From Cyanophora paradoxa (Eukaryota; Glaucocystophyceae; Cyanophorales; Cyanophoraceae): a stretch of DNA of 64,000 bases. The notes under the pieces were generated by a model, which was not told where the DNA came from, did no database searches, and saw only the letters and a program-made list of their open reading frames with translations. The translations under genes were made by a program, and so were the position numbers. Of this stretch, positions 1-15,000 are shown one piece after another (within the stretch, counting starts at the first letter, position 1; each line of letters opens with the position of its first letter). The DNA is taken from positions 372,001-436,000 of the forward strand of contig QPMI01000039.1 in NCBI GenBank assembly GCA_004431415.1, written 5' to 3'.

Positions 1-3000
1 CGGTCGAAACAGTGATGCCGCTACCTACAAAGAGGCGGCAAACTGGGGAGCTATCACTGACGATGACCAGTGGCACTACACGTGCATCGATATCGATGCG
101 CAGGTGATTAAGGCCATACGGATTCGCTTCTTGCAATTGCTTTCCCGCTCAGACAGTCCTCTTTAATTGCTCTGCAGCTGCGCGCAAGCCCCAGAGTTGG
201 GAGATCCTCCAAGGTCAACGGCATACTGATCCACGCTCCTCTGGATAATTTCAACGTTATGACGGGGACTATGTGGATCGACGATTTCAGCGTCTCCGTC
301 TATCCGCCCGGCTGGATCCGGGATGTCGCCGTCTCCCTCTCCGGCAGGCAGTACACTGTCACGTTCAGCACATGCGCCCCCGTCCCGCTCCTCTCTGTCA
401 GCAGCGTCAGCGCGGGGACCGCCACTGTGACAAAAGCCCGCGCTGGGGGTGCGGACGGCAAGATGGCCCTTTCCGCGCCCGGTCGCCTGAGCGCCACTGC
501 GCCCATCGCCCTCGAGGCTACTGCTGCGGAAGTTGCGGCCGCATTTCTGGGTGTTGGCGCGAATGTGTCCGTATCTCGCACTGGCTACTGCTTCAAGAGT
601 ACATTTGATGTAAGCTGCTTGCAATTGGCTGATTCTAGATTTAGACCTCGAGCCCGAATTCGAAGATCTGATCGTGATATACGCTTGCAATTTTGCACGT
701 TTGAACGTGCACAGATAACCTTCATCAACATACCAGGGGACGTTCCTCCCCTGAGCGCGACCATCTCGGACTCTCCTGCGGAGGTCGCGGCCTCGACTTC
801 CGTGACTGAAATTGCTAGCGGAGGCTTTGTGGACTACATACCTGGAGAATTCCTGTCCACACCCGGCGCGTATATACGTATACAATATACACGCTCGTGT
901 AACTGTGCGAGGTCGACGTCTGACAGTGCGCTTGCGCTTATATATGAACGTACAGAGGTCTTACCTCAACTCCTCGTGGAAGTGAACGGCCTGCGCGCGG
1001 GCTGCGGGCGGAACGGGAGCCTCGTCGCCTCGTGTGACTTCGACTACTCGGAAGGTGCCGCAGCCGCCTTGCGCTCGCGCTCAAGTACGACGGGCGCCCA
1101 CTGAGACTGCCGGCGCCGCTTCTCAGCTGCCACGCCTGAGCTGTCGGCGACGACACCAGCGTCCGGTGCGATGCTCTCGCCGCTGATTAATATAAAATTC
1201 CGTCTTTTCGAGATGACGGCCATGGCCAGGCCTTGCCGGGACGACAATCACCATCACCGGCGACTTCAAGGATCTTGACGCGGGCGCGACTTGGGACGTG
1301 GACATCCAGCTAAGCATCGACGACGACGCGGACATCGCGGCCGTCCCGGCGCGCCGCCGCCTGCAGGGGCACGATCGCGAGCTCGAGCTCGAGGAAGAGC
1401 CGCGGGACCCAAGGGAAGTTCACCTTGCGGAGCACCGGCCTGCAGATCCCAAGCCGGAGACCGGGTCTTACCGCAAGTACATGCATATGCAGCCTGCACG
1501 TGCACCGTCACCGCGCAACGCCGCTATGAACCACGGAGACCCGCGCATTTACACGGCTCCTGCAGCGAGCTCGAGGATGCCCTCCACGGTGCCGGAGAAG
1601 CTCACGCGCATGTCTCGCATCGTTCGATCGAATTCCGGCACCATTCCGGGTGCTGAAATTGAGCACCCCGCGGAGGAGAACCCACTGGCGTTTGTCTCCA
1701 AGATCATGAACCCGCAGACGGAGCCGGCGACGGCGCCCGTTTCGGATCCAGCGCAATCTCCATCGATACCGTTCGCTTCTGGAGACGAGTCTGCTCGTGA
1801 GACTTCGACAGGCGTCTCTAGAGGTCGCGAGCTCCAGGCTATCGCACGGCCGGACACGTACCCTAGTGCGCCCTTCACCGCCGACGAGAAATCGAAGATC
1901 ATCGCGTACATCAACGAGCTACGGGATCTACACAGCGCCCCGCCTGTGGTCTGGGATGATACGTTGGCAGGGTGCGCTGTACTGTCATTGCGCTGACGGC
2001 TAACTGACTGTAATTATCAATAAGAGAATGACCAATTTGCAATCGTCATAATCCGGACGTCGACCCGGGCCCGGCATGCGCAGATGGGCGCAGTTTTGGT
2101 CGGAGAAGATGGCGGCGGACAACAACTTCGAGCACAGCGGTACGCTTGGCTTCACATTCGCGGACGGGGCAGCGGGCGAGGTCGGAGAGAACCTTGCGAT
2201 GTTCGCTCCGCCGAGGACCAATCTCGAAGATGCCCTTCGCTCCAATTTCGCCTGGTGGAATGAGGTTCGCCGGTGCCTTATTATAATTATAGTCGCAAGT
2301 CCAAGGCAAATTATAATTGAGCGTTCTCGCAGGTGAACAACCCCGGCTACGACTTCAGCAATCCCGGGTTCAGCTATGGCACCGGTCATTTCACGTAAGC
2401 TCTTCTCCCGTGTGCATTTTACGTTTTGCCAAGAATTTCGAACCGTGGTCGCGTCACAGGTGCGTTGTCTGGAAGAACAACAAAAAGGTCGGTCTTGGCC
2501 TAGCTAAAGGAACAATGAAGTCCTCGAAAAGTGCGTTGGCTGCTGCAATCGCTTTGCTCACACTTTCTTCTTTGCCTGATGTTCCGAGCAGCGGGAAACA
2601 TGCTTCCTGTCGTCTATGTCACTTGGGAAAGCCAGCCGCCATGCAATGTGCGCGAGTAGAACCTTCTGTATATATGAATCACTTCTTCTGTTTTCTATTA
2701 TCCAATCCATGCATATGCGCCGCAGTACGATGGGCAATTCGCCGACCAGGTTGGAAATTTCCGCCCGTCTCCGACACCCAGCCCGACTCCGAGCCCCATC
2801 CCCCCGCCGCCCCCGATCCCAACGGTAAATGATCTGCATGATTTCACCATGATCATCGCCAGCTGCTCACTTTGCTCGCGCTTTGCAGCCGACGCCGACG
2901 CCAGCCCCATGCACTCCAGTATCCGTTTCGAGCACTGAGATTCAATGTGCGGCGCCGAAGATTCGTGCAGGCACCTACAACGTAACTCTCACCGTCAAGC

Positions 3001-6000
3001 ATCTCGGTTATGCACGTCCCCCCTCTGCTGGCGTACCAACTTTCCGCTACCCGCTGAGTACGTCCTTAAGCTTCGAAGCTGCCGTTTGAATTATTGAATC
3101 GCGAAACTCGAATTTGTGACATAAACGCTGCAGCTGTTGACGACACGCCTACACCCGTGAATGCTGGCGTGCTTGGCAGCGCGAGGCTCACCATCACTGG
3201 TCAGGCGCTCGGACCGATTACTGGATCTCGCAAGGTTGTCAAAGTTCTCCTCAACGCTTTTGAGTGTCCGGTTATCGAAGCTGCATACGATCGGATCGTA
3301 TGCCGGACAACCGCACTCCCAGAGGGCCAGTACACCGTCAAAATCAGTATGGGCGCGCAGACGCACACGCTCACTGCAAAGTACGCCACATCGGAAGGTC
3401 CGCTCGCTCTTTATCGAGCTCGGTATGGAGAGATGAAGCTGTAGTCGCGGTTCTGAGCGAGGAATTTCCGCTCGCGCAGCGTACACTCCCACGGTGACGG
3501 GCATCGAGCCCCAGTTCGTGGGCGACTTCGGGGAGCTGCTGACCTTCAGCATTTCCGGGACGCGCCTCGATGTGGACACCGACGTCCTTATCGGCGCCTC
3601 GCGCTGCATCCCGCTCGCCTCGACGACCGGTACGAGACTGCAGTGTCAGCTTGCGGATCCGCTGGTGTCGCGGAAAGACGGCGCTCCGCTCGGCGTGTCT
3701 GTCATCGTTGGCGCACTGGGCCAGACGCGGGGGAGCGCAAACGTCACCTTCAAGACGGAGGTAACGTCAATATTCCCGACCCGAGGATCCCTGTTAGGCG
3801 GCGGTCAGATTACGGTGCGACATTCTGTCGAAAGTTCGTTCCAGCTTAAGCTTGTCGCTCTCTTGACTTCCGTTTTTGTTCCAGTTCATCGGATACGGAT
3901 TCCCGATCAACACAACCACCTTCGAGACCGTATCGCTGCTCGGCGGAACAGTCGAGATCCCCTGCCGCACCGTCTCGACAAACCAGACGTGCTTCGTATG
4001 TTCGCCAGAGCCACCACGCGCATTGGCTCTCTCGCGGCGCCCGCGCGACGTCACGTCTATCGCCTTCGGCTCGCGGGTCACGGCAAAGCTCCCAGTCTCA
4101 TACCTTTTCGACCCCTCTGTGTGCGTCTGGGCTTTTGATATGCTCGCTAAAAAGAACACTGCAATGACCAAATAAACACCTTAGGACGCCGAACGTCACG
4201 GCTATCGAGCCGCCAGCAGGAGGCATCGGTCGTCAGATTACTATCTACGGGAGCGGCTTCAACTTGTCGAGCGTCGACCCTATCGTTACCCTCGGCTCGG
4301 TCCCCTGTGCTGTCAGCGGATTCTCCGCCGCAGACGGGTTTATCACGTGCACCACAGGCGAGGCCTACGTGGGCAATGCCTTGCTGGATGTGCTTTTCCC
4401 AGACATCGGTCTCGCTGCACCCCCTTCAATTGACTTCGGATTCCGCTACACCGCCGATATCACAGCGCTCTCCAACAGCAGCGCCTCTGCGGCAGGCGGC
4501 CTTACTCTCGGCCTTGCTCTCGCCAAGCCCATCCGAATCTCTGGGAACATCCGCAGCGCCGTCATTAGCTTCTCTGGTAACGAGACAGGAAATGCGGGTG
4601 CAGAGATGCGCTGCGGAATCGTTTCTCTCAGTAATACCGAGATCCGCTGCCGTCTGGCTGCACCAACGGGCGGGGCCGTCGGATTGTTTGGCGTGACGAA
4701 GGTGGCGGGCGTCGCTGTTGTCTGCTCTGCGGACAATTGCAGGATCAACATCACCGAAGGTAAGAACCGATCGGCATCTACTCTTCTCATTACAATGCAG
4801 GACCCCGAAAATACACTGATGCTGTTTTCGCAGCCGGAATACCGCAAATCTCGAGCTTCGTGCCTACGAGCGGGGTCGAAGGTCAGATAATTTCCATATA
4901 TGGAAACTTCCCACCGCTGGAAGCATCGGGTTTCAACGTCACAATCGGAACCGCCGAATGCACGGTCACCGCTGTCGACCCCGAATACATCAACTGCACG
5001 CTTCAGGCTGGGGAAGCGGGTTCTTTCCCGATCATGGTGAACATCGAGGGGATCGGGAATGCCTTGCAGCCTGCGGGGGGATCAAACTTCACGTACAGCC
5101 TCGTGTACTCATCCGGCGGCATCACGTCCGTGTCATCCTCTCGCAAACACGGGAGGCAAAGATCGCTACTCGCTGCCACCTACGGCCTTAGCTCTGCGCT
5201 CAAGGGGGGGTCGACCCTCGAGTTGAACGGGTACGGTTTCGGCTCGTCCGTCGTTGTCAAGGTGGACACCGCGACATGTGAGATCAAGTCCGTCACGTCC
5301 AACCGTGTTCAATGCATCCTGCCGGCTATGGCATCAGCCGGCGACAAAACCACAACTGTGTCCATCAATGGCTTCTCCGTCTCTGGTCCATCGCTCGCGT
5401 ATCTGACAGCCGCAGCTTCCCCCAGTATCACCGGAGTCAGCCCGGCCAGCGGCGCCACCGGAGCCCTCGTCACGATAAGCGGAACCAATTTCGGCACCGA
5501 CATCGACGCGCGCGATGCCATCGTGTACATTGGCACGGAGGTCACGGCGGCCAACCTGCTGAGCATCCGCACTTTGCAGTCCAGGTGTTCTGTCAATCTT
5601 CAACAACAGCAAACAACGGCAGCGATAGATATCATGTGCAACCTCGGCGAAGGCCGCGCTGGCAGCGGGCAGAAAGTGTCCGTCCTAATTCCAAGCATCG
5701 GTCTTGCCGAGGCGGCGCCCACTTTCACCGTGAACATGGCCGTCACGAAGGCCGAACCGGTTGGCTCTCCGTTCCGTGGTGGGATGAACGTGACGTTCAC
5801 TGGCTCGGGGTGCGGAATTAATGTATTCTCGTGATCATCGAACAGCAAATTAAACATGCATTAACCTGCACCTGCACCTGATTCCATAGATTTGACGAGC
5901 GGCCCGAAGCGATGGCGGTGACAGTGTGCGGGATCCCTTGCGCGATTGTCAGAAGCAACTTTTCTTCCTTCGTAAGCCTCTTAGGGGTTCTGGGATTCGT

Positions 6001-9000
6001 TGTGTTGCGGCTCATTCCGTATCGTTCAGGTCTGCACCACCGGGGAGCTGAGCTCGAACTCGACGTTTTACAGCTCTGCAAGCAACTGCGCCGTGAACGT
6101 GTCCGTGCCCGCTTTCGACACTGCGGCCGCTGCAAAGGGCAGCTTCACCCCCGGGTTCCAATACTCGAACACGGCGGATGCTCCGCAAATCACTTCCGTT
6201 CGCCCGAGACGCGGCTCTACAGCCGGCGGTACATTGCTCACAATGGTAGATTCCGTTTGCGCGGCTCCAGGTGATGCTGCTATCACGCTGACTTCAATGA
6301 CAATGATGCACGCAGATTGGCTCGGGATTCGCCGGCTACAGCGATAGTGGGTTGCCTCCCACCGTGCGCTTGCAGTGTAACAGCGTTTGCGATATTCGAT
6401 TCTTCAACGATACGGTTTGTCTGCGCTAGCTATATATATAGCGCCTCTCTCGCCGAATCGTCGCCATTCAACTCGCTTCTTTGCAGCTTGTTATTTGCGA
6501 GACGAACGCGTGCAACTCTACAGCGGCGGCCGCGCCGCTTGTGACGGTGTCGGAGAAGGGCAATGCCAAGGTAGCCGAGGGCGAGACGTACGAGTTCGCG
6601 GACCTCTGGAGCCGACGGACGACCTGGGGAGGCTTCGATCCGCCGGTGAATTAAAGACTCCTTGCCCCTTTGCGCCTGCATTTTCCATTGCAGAATTAGT
6701 AATGTTGCACGCAGGGCATCATCGACTATCCAAAAATCACGGACCGGGAGTCGGCTGTTATCATGCCCGAGCAGCGCATCGTGCGCACCCGGTGTACTTA
6801 AAAATGTTCGGGACTGAACGTTAACGATGCGGTACCGTTTCAGGTCATGGATGTTCCGATACTGCGGCTGCGTCTCCTTCTCATCGAGGGTATATTTTAT
6901 GAATATGCAGCCTTTCTCTTTATCCCTGATTGCATGACATCGACTCTCGCAATCGCGACCTGTACAGGTACTGTGATCTTTGACGACATACAAGATTACA
7001 ACATCGTATGCGAGTGGATCATGCTTCGCGGAGACAATGCGAAGCTCATTATTGGAACGGAGGAAAAACCATTCAAGCACAAAGTAAACCTGACGCTCTA
7101 CGGGGTGCCGCAGTCTCCTCAGGTGCAACTTGCGTGTCTTAGGGGTTTAGTTCGCTTTTTTCTGCGAGTGGTGCTGATATTACTATATATCAGATCCCGC
7201 GGTATGGCGCTAAAGTGCTCGCGCAACGAGGTGGACTAATCGATATTCACGGTGTTCCTCGCCTGCCATGGACAAAACTTGCCAAGGTTGAAATCTCTCC
7301 GCGATTACTAAGGCTAGTTACGTGCTTATCGCCTCATTCGATTGCAGACCGTCAACGCGAAGGAGAAGGTTATTGAGGTCATTGAGCCTGTGGACTGGGA
7401 GGTCGGAGGAAAAATTGCGATCGCGTCCAGCGGATTTAATGGCGATGCGGAGAGCGAGGACAGGTGGCCATCTCATTCTCATTCTGTCGACCAGCTGCAG
7501 TATGTCATGCGGTACTATTCACGCCCTGGCGCGCGTAGAATCATCACCGCCATCTCCGCGGACCGGCGGACCATCACCTTGGATCGCACACTGGCCAACA
7601 GGCACCTGGGAGTCATTCAATCCTTCGGGACGGGTTCGAACGCGAGACTCGTGGACTTCCGCGCAGAGGTCGTCTACTTGGTCAGGACGCCCTTCGTTCG
7701 CTCTCACCCCGCGCCGGACTGCCTTTCGACCCCAAAGCGCGCAGACGAGGAACATTCGGATCCAAGGAGACGACGAGACTTCGGAGAAAAATCGCTTTGG
7801 AGCGACAATTCGCGTCTTCTCCACGTCAAGCTTGCGGTCCATCACGAGGGTTCGAACTGCGATTCAATCACGCGGAGTTTCAACATTCGCAAATTCGCCC
7901 TATCGCATGTACATGTGACTGGCTGCGCCTAACTTCGCATGCTGTGTCGTTCAGATCCAAAACATTGAAATTTTCAATGGAGGTCAGGCGCTCATCTGCG
8001 CTGGTCGACCGGGGCAGTGGGCGCTTGGATTGTGCGTGCAGCCTCCAAAATGCTCGAGCGCGGCTGTCTGTAGCGCTGCTCATCTGACCGAGTCATTAAC
8101 CTCACGGCAGCACCGACCTGGAGTCGTGGGGGTCCAAGTCCTATGTTCGCGGCATCGCCATTCACCAGTCTTGGAACAGGTACGTCTGGGAAATCACAGT
8201 CCTAGTCGGGATCAAGTGAATGCGTTTGCTGCGCTGTTCTCAGCTTTTCTCCGCAGAGCAATCGGGCTCCAAAATGTTCAGGGAATGCAAATCCAACGCA
8301 ACGTGGCCTGTAAGCGACGCTTATATTATTACCCTCGTTTTGTGTCTGCTCACGTGCACACACTATCGAAATCGGTCGTAAGATCGCGTCACCGGCCACT
8401 CGTGCGTATTACCCAATGAAGACAGCGATGTTGAAAGAGCCACTATGCGTCCTCGCTAATATAAAGAACTCTTTCGCAGTTTTTTCACGGTTAAAGGAGT
8501 TGAGAAGAACATAGTTTTCGAGGAGAACGTGGCAATGGGGTCCGTGCCGACCTGGAGCTGCAGTCCCGCTGATCAGAGTCCCGTGCGCCTCCGCTGCCTG
8601 CACGGGAAACTCATGATCATGAACAATGCTCGCTCTGACGCTCGCGCGTCAACGGCTAGGCTGGCTTCTTCAACTGGCATCAATCCAACATTTTCCGCGG
8701 AAATGTAGCAGTGGGTGGCATGTTCGGATTTCTTATGGATCCTGCCGAGAATGTTGGATTCGAAGGCAATTTCGTAAACAATACCGGTGCTGATGTTTTT
8801 TGGTCATTGATGACGAACAGCGATGCTGATCATGATGTTTTTTGCGCGCTCCAGCGCACGCCGCGTCGAGCGATGGGCTCATCGTTCCGTATCGTGAACA
8901 TTTTGTTTCTCGCTTATTCTATAGCTAGGGGATTTTGAGGCCTTTTTGTTCGTGCGCAGCGTACAGTCCCGGCGGAAGCCCAGCTTGCACACCAAGCTCC

Positions 9001-12000
9001 ACTAAAAGCGCAGGTTCGAATCACGTGCATTTATGTAATCTCGTCCGTGCGCTTCTGTAATCTAACCCTGTGTACTGCAGTATTCTTGAACTCTACGTTC
9101 TATGCAAACGGAAATTCGGGCATCAGAGCACGAGGATGTGGCTTGACATTCCGGAGCATGAATGTTGTCGACAACAAAGACGCGCAGATCTTGATTCTCA
9201 CCCTTGGTTCGTCGAATCAGGATCCGAAATTCGCCGGCACGCCAGGTGTGTATGATCATCATTGACGTCAGCTAGAGTTGAATACTCGAAGTGACGCAAC
9301 CGGTGTCGTCAGGTACCATATCATACACGTCCCGCGAACCTCTGATAAACACATCACGTATCGAGAACACAATCTTGGTAGGAAACTCCGACCTCAACCC
9401 CGGGTCAGGAGATCGAATCGGAATTTTGGTGAGAAAAACGTTGGGCACGTCCCTGTCGGTGGTAGACTTCATCAACTTTGCGAATGCGGGGGATTCGGCA
9501 TTCGGCCTCTCCACGTCGTCCGAAGACTCGTTCGCCGGGTTCAATGTCAGCACCGAGAAATTGACTTTCACGAATGCCCCGCGCCGACTCCTCTTCAAGG
9601 AACCATACACAGGTCCGGATCCGCACAACACGAGTTCACTTCGGGTTTTGTATTGCTTGCAGCAATTTACTCAGTACCCTCGCAGGCTATATCCGTGATG
9701 TCGATGGGACGCTCTCGGGAAGCGGAGGCGCTCTCGTGGTCGACAAGAACAACATCACCAGCGCGCTCTCCGGCTGCACGGCTCCGACTGGCTTCTCGGA
9801 TGACGCATTGGCCTGCTCCGATACATCTATTCAGCGCATATTTGTCAAGTGCGCTCCTCCCGCGTCCACGGAACGATCGCGAGTTCTATTCTCCGTTTTT
9901 CGCGCATATATTGAGCTTCGAACTAATTGCATGTGCGCACAGCTCTGTACTTCCGGACAACAAAAAAGACTTGTTGGTCGCCGATGACACGACAGGTACG
10001 ACGATCGCACGAATTCCATTCAAAGTTTTCGATGAAGGTGCGCCTGATCATATGGCATCTTTACAAAGCTGTTATTGTACATGTGACGCTTCTTTCGCTG
10101 GCCGCGGCCTTCGCGCATTCCGATTTCAGACTCTGGGTACCATTTCATGGTTGCGTCGAGCGTTAACTACACTCTGAAATTCGACGACCCGGCGCCTCTC
10201 ACCAGACTCGCAATTCACGCACCACGTTGGCTGGTGCACACACCCTGGCCCGGCATATCGTACATTGCCGTAATTTTATAACCACAAGTTTGACTGATTG
10301 CTCTCGGTGGCACTGGCGCAGGCGTCCGACAAAGTGTATTTGACCGTGAAAAACTTCTCAGAAACGGTTCACCACCCACACTTGACCGCGTCCGTCGGCG
10401 ACTCCAAGATGCCGGAGAGTGAGCTGCTTCCTTCGATCAACGACATCGGCGTCACGGCGAACGGAACCCGCATCGGCGCCTTGGGCTTCGCAAACGCATC
10501 GATCGATCCCTCCGGAATGGGCACCCTCCGCGTCGCAGTCGGGGCTATCGACGGGAGGTGGGGGTCAAAATTCGAGATCAAAACACACAGTGCGCCCGGA
10601 GTCCGTCTTTTCGAAACAGAGGTTTTCTCCCGGAATGCTGACATGAGTGCTCTTTCCCGCATCATTCAGCCTGCCCTCGACCGAGGCCAGACAGCGAACT
10701 GTGCACGCGCTGCCCGCCGGACACGCGCCCGACGCCGACGCCGTCCCCGACCCCGACCCCTCTTCCTACTGTGACCGGCTTCCTCCCTTGGAGCGATCCG
10801 GCATCCTGGCCAAACGGGCAGAAGCCCACCGCGGGCTCAAACGTCGTGATCGGCCCTGGGGTCGGCATAGCAATCGTGCGTGCCGCGCATGTATCCGGCT
10901 TCACTTTTATCGTCTTTCTTACGCATAACACGCCCCCTGCAGGACGAAAGCACGCCCCCGCTTGGAGTTGTGACCGTCCAAGATTACGGCTGGCTGACGT
11001 TCGCAGAGAACGTCGCGTCAAAAATCGTCCTCACCGCGACTCGCATCGTTGTCGATAATCTCGCGCGCTTCTCGGTCGGGAACTCGACTTCGCCGTTCCC
11101 TGGCGCCGCCGAGATTGTGCTCACGAAGAGTGCGAAATTTCAAACTTAGTTCTAGACAAACAAGTTCATGGTCTTTCGAAGAGACCGACACGATCGATAT
11201 CCCTGCAGATATAACTGCAGCTGGGGCGACCCGCCGCCATCTTGCGCAGAGCGGATCCCTTCCGAAAGCGGCCCTCGAAATCAAAGGCGACTTCGAGATT
11301 TACGGAAAGCCGCCGACTCGCAGCTGGACGGTGCGCATGCTCGTGTTAACATTCCTCTTACTTTTGGGCGTTCTTCTTGGTCATGATGAAGAATCGCGCA
11401 GCGCCTGAACGAGGACGCGGCGGCCGCGGCCACAAAAATCGTTGTGGAGGAGGACATTGCGGCCGCTGGGGACATTGTGGTGATCGCTGCTTCGGACTGG
11501 GCGGCGGACGAGTACGACCAGGCTGCGGTCGCCTCGGTGGCGACCGTGGACGGCGGCAAGGAGCTCACACTCACGACGCCCCTGAAGCACCGACACATAG
11601 GATCGAAGACAACCGTCGCGGGCCGCTCGATCGATATGCACGCGGAGGTGGCCGTAATCAGCCGAAACGTAGTCTTCCGTTGCACAGATCTGGACAGCAC
11701 GGGCATCGCAATCGTTCCGAACGACGATTCAACGAAACCTCGCACTGTTGTCTTGGACTCCATTGCAATGGTCGGTTTCGGCTACAGCAATCGTTCCCGA
11801 CTTGCCACTCTGCGTTACGACAGCGGCGTCTATGGCGTCCATTTCGACTCGGTATTCGAGCTCAGAGTGGCGAACAAGTCGCACAATCTAGCGCTTCGTC
11901 GGAGCGTTTTCAGCGACGGCGCAGCCCCCGCAATTTTCGTTCGTGGCTCTGGCATCGTCGTCGAGGACAATGTGGTCTTCAACACAAGTGCGACCAACAT

Positions 12001-15000
12001 CGGATTTAGCAGCTCCGCATACGACTGCAAGATTCTCGTACGCTTGCAGAATCTTGCAATTGGCCAATGCAAGCTAATTCACAAGTGCAGAGAAACCTGG
12101 TCATCGGAGCGACTTTCGCGCCGACTTCGCTGCAAGACAACCGGATAATGCCAGCGGGTTTCTACCTCACTGGGACGAACCCCGGTGAGTTCCGCTGGAA
12201 CGTCGTCGCCGGAGCCCAGCGAGTCGGCTTCCGACTTGGAGGCTCCGACTGTGAGCGCGCCAGGTACACCATGAGCAACAATACGGGTGAGCGAATACCA
12301 TGTAGTCTTTTCCTCTTACGTTTGACTGATCGCCGGCGTCGGAATTCGCGATTGTGTGGCGTTAGCGCACTCTACGATGATAGGTGTACTGGTCGACACG
12401 GGCTCTGGATGCTCCGCACTTACAGATGTCCTTGTCTACAAAAACTGGTACGCGGCGCGTGTACCGCAGGCGCCGCTGTTTTGTTTCTAACCCGAGCATC
12501 GTCTGCGGCGGTGAAGGGACTACGGTCTGTACATCACATCGGACAGGGTGCGATCGCAAACGTTTACATCGTTTATAGATTACGCGCGTTCGTACACGTA
12601 TGTTGAGTCTTACACCATTTGCAGTCTTCCTTTTTTGGCGCCATTCAACTTGAGCGCGTTGTAGCGGTAGACAACAAAGTGGGCGTTTACGCCAACGTGA
12701 GCCATCTCTGCTATGCATACGCTGCAGACATAGTTGCTGGCCATATGCATGGCGTTGTTGAAAACTGATCATGACACTTCTTTGCAGCTCAACTTCAAAT
12801 CAGAAATGTCCTACTCCTTTGGCGAAAAGTTCACGATCGCAGACAGCATCATTGTCGGCAACTCTCCAGCCCGCGATTGCGCCCGCACTCCGCCCGCCGA
12901 TCATCCACTTTCCCGCACCTGGAACCGTCCCACCGGTGCGTCGCAGAGGATGATTGCATTATTAAACAAGATATATATACAAATTGCCCATGCAGTTGGC
13001 ATGGTTCTGGCTTCCTTTACGGAGAACTTGAACAACGGGAGGGAGAATTGGCCGTCGGGTATGAAACGTAGCTATAGAATGAATCTCCAGTGGCAACCTA
13101 ACATTGTCCGTAGGGACCGTCCTCGACCCTCCGGCGACGCTTGGCTGGGTGACCGTGAACGGACTTCTCCTTGCGGAGTTCGGCACCACCGGCAGCTGCG
13201 GGTCCGTGCTGATTCACTGCTGAATTCGCGCCTTCTCTAGATTTCGCTTAAGCTGGATTGTCACTCATTGCGCCGGCCCCAGCACTGGCATCGAGAATTA
13301 CGCCATCGCGTCGAACGCTAACAGCCTCAGTCGATGCGTGCATCATCAATTCTCTCGCGTCGAGCTTTCCAACGTGAACCGTGACACCAACCTGTTTTAT
13401 TTCCCTGCGCCTCCAGCCGACGCCCGCGTGCGCGAGAGTGCGTATCCAATTTGTTTTTACGCACGCGGGCATGGTTGCGCTCTGCTAGCGCTGAAGTGCG
13501 TCATCGCAGAATGCGGTGCCCTAGAGTGCGATGGTCCCAAAAAATGCTTCCTGTATGACGTGGATGGCTCTCTGACCCTGTCGGCGGGCTCGGCTGTGAT
13601 CCCCTCTCACGTTCATGATGCATCGTTGGACTGAAGTGTCAATCTTTCTCTTTACGCAGATTCCCTGGCTTAAGAGCAAGGCCGCCCCCACTACACGTGG
13701 CGTGGATACCACTGGCTGCGTGGCGAAAGCGGCAAGCAACGCTCTCTTCTGCCCCGCCTCCACAAAGATGCAGCTCGTCCATTTCGCGTCTCTCGACCAG
13801 GATGTGTACTCTCGCCGCCTCGGGCCTATGGCGCTGTACAGCAACGGAGCACTTGACATCATCAACGGTCCAGCATCACACGGCCCTTGCCCAACGCAGT
13901 CGAACTGCTTCCTGCGTTCGTCATTCAACTACTGGGGATTTGTCCGGTCCGGCTTGAACGGCTTCGTCGGCGTGACTTTCAACGCGTCGATGCCGGAGAC
14001 TCTCGCTTTCGAAATGCCCACCGGATCTAAGAGCGACGCAATCGGTGCGACTCGAAGAATACACCTGCGTAGGCTTCATATGCACCTAATGAACTTCTGC
14101 AGTCCTCGAGATCGACTACAATCGCGGAGATCGGTATGAGGTTGGGACTTTCAATAAGAAGACGAACCGCCTGTCGTGGAACGACCAACCTTCGGAGACG
14201 ATGCCGACGGCGGATAACGCCACTGGGACGTTCAGATTCGAAATCACGTCTTCCAGCAATTTCCTCAGCAGGCGCGTGTGGGTCACTCTCCGCGGAGGTA
14301 TCGAAGACCAGATTCGGATCAAAATTGTGCGTCTGCGGCTTTTGCATCTGATCATGAGCACATGCCGTTCGAAATCTCCTGTGCAGATTCCGGTCGTTAA
14401 AGTGAAGTTCGTGTGCCCTTACATTGCCGAGGAAAAGGCTCTCGATGGTATGCAAATGACAATTTAATTTCGAAGGTCTGCCGCATTTCGAGTTCGAACA
14501 CATATTTGCAGACACTACGGCGGCGTTCGTGGCATTCCTCGCGAGTCGGCTCGGTCTTAATCCGGCGCGAATTCGCGTGGCTAACGTCGTGCGGGGCTCG
14601 AACCGTCGCCACCTGCTCAAGGGCGATGGACAGACCGAGATCGAAATCCACATCCTTCCTCCCAAGTGCGCACGCCCAGAAGCCTAATATTCATTAAACG
14701 TCCGGCACGGGCGTGTGGGTTTGCACGTGCACTAGTTCTAAATCTGACGCGCCCTGGATGCCGGCAGTGCGCCGTCGGTGCTGAAAGCCCTTAACGCGGA
14801 GAAGAACACGACGGAGGACAACTCGACGGACAGCAGCGGCACAGCCTCCGGCGGTGACGGCTTCAACAACTCCACCGAGACTGTCGCTTCCGAGCAGGAG
14901 AACTTCAACAGCCTCGTCGATTTGAACGCCCAAATCCAGGAGCTGACCAAGAACGCGTCTTTCGTCGAGGAGATCGGCAAGGCCGCGAACATTACCGTTC

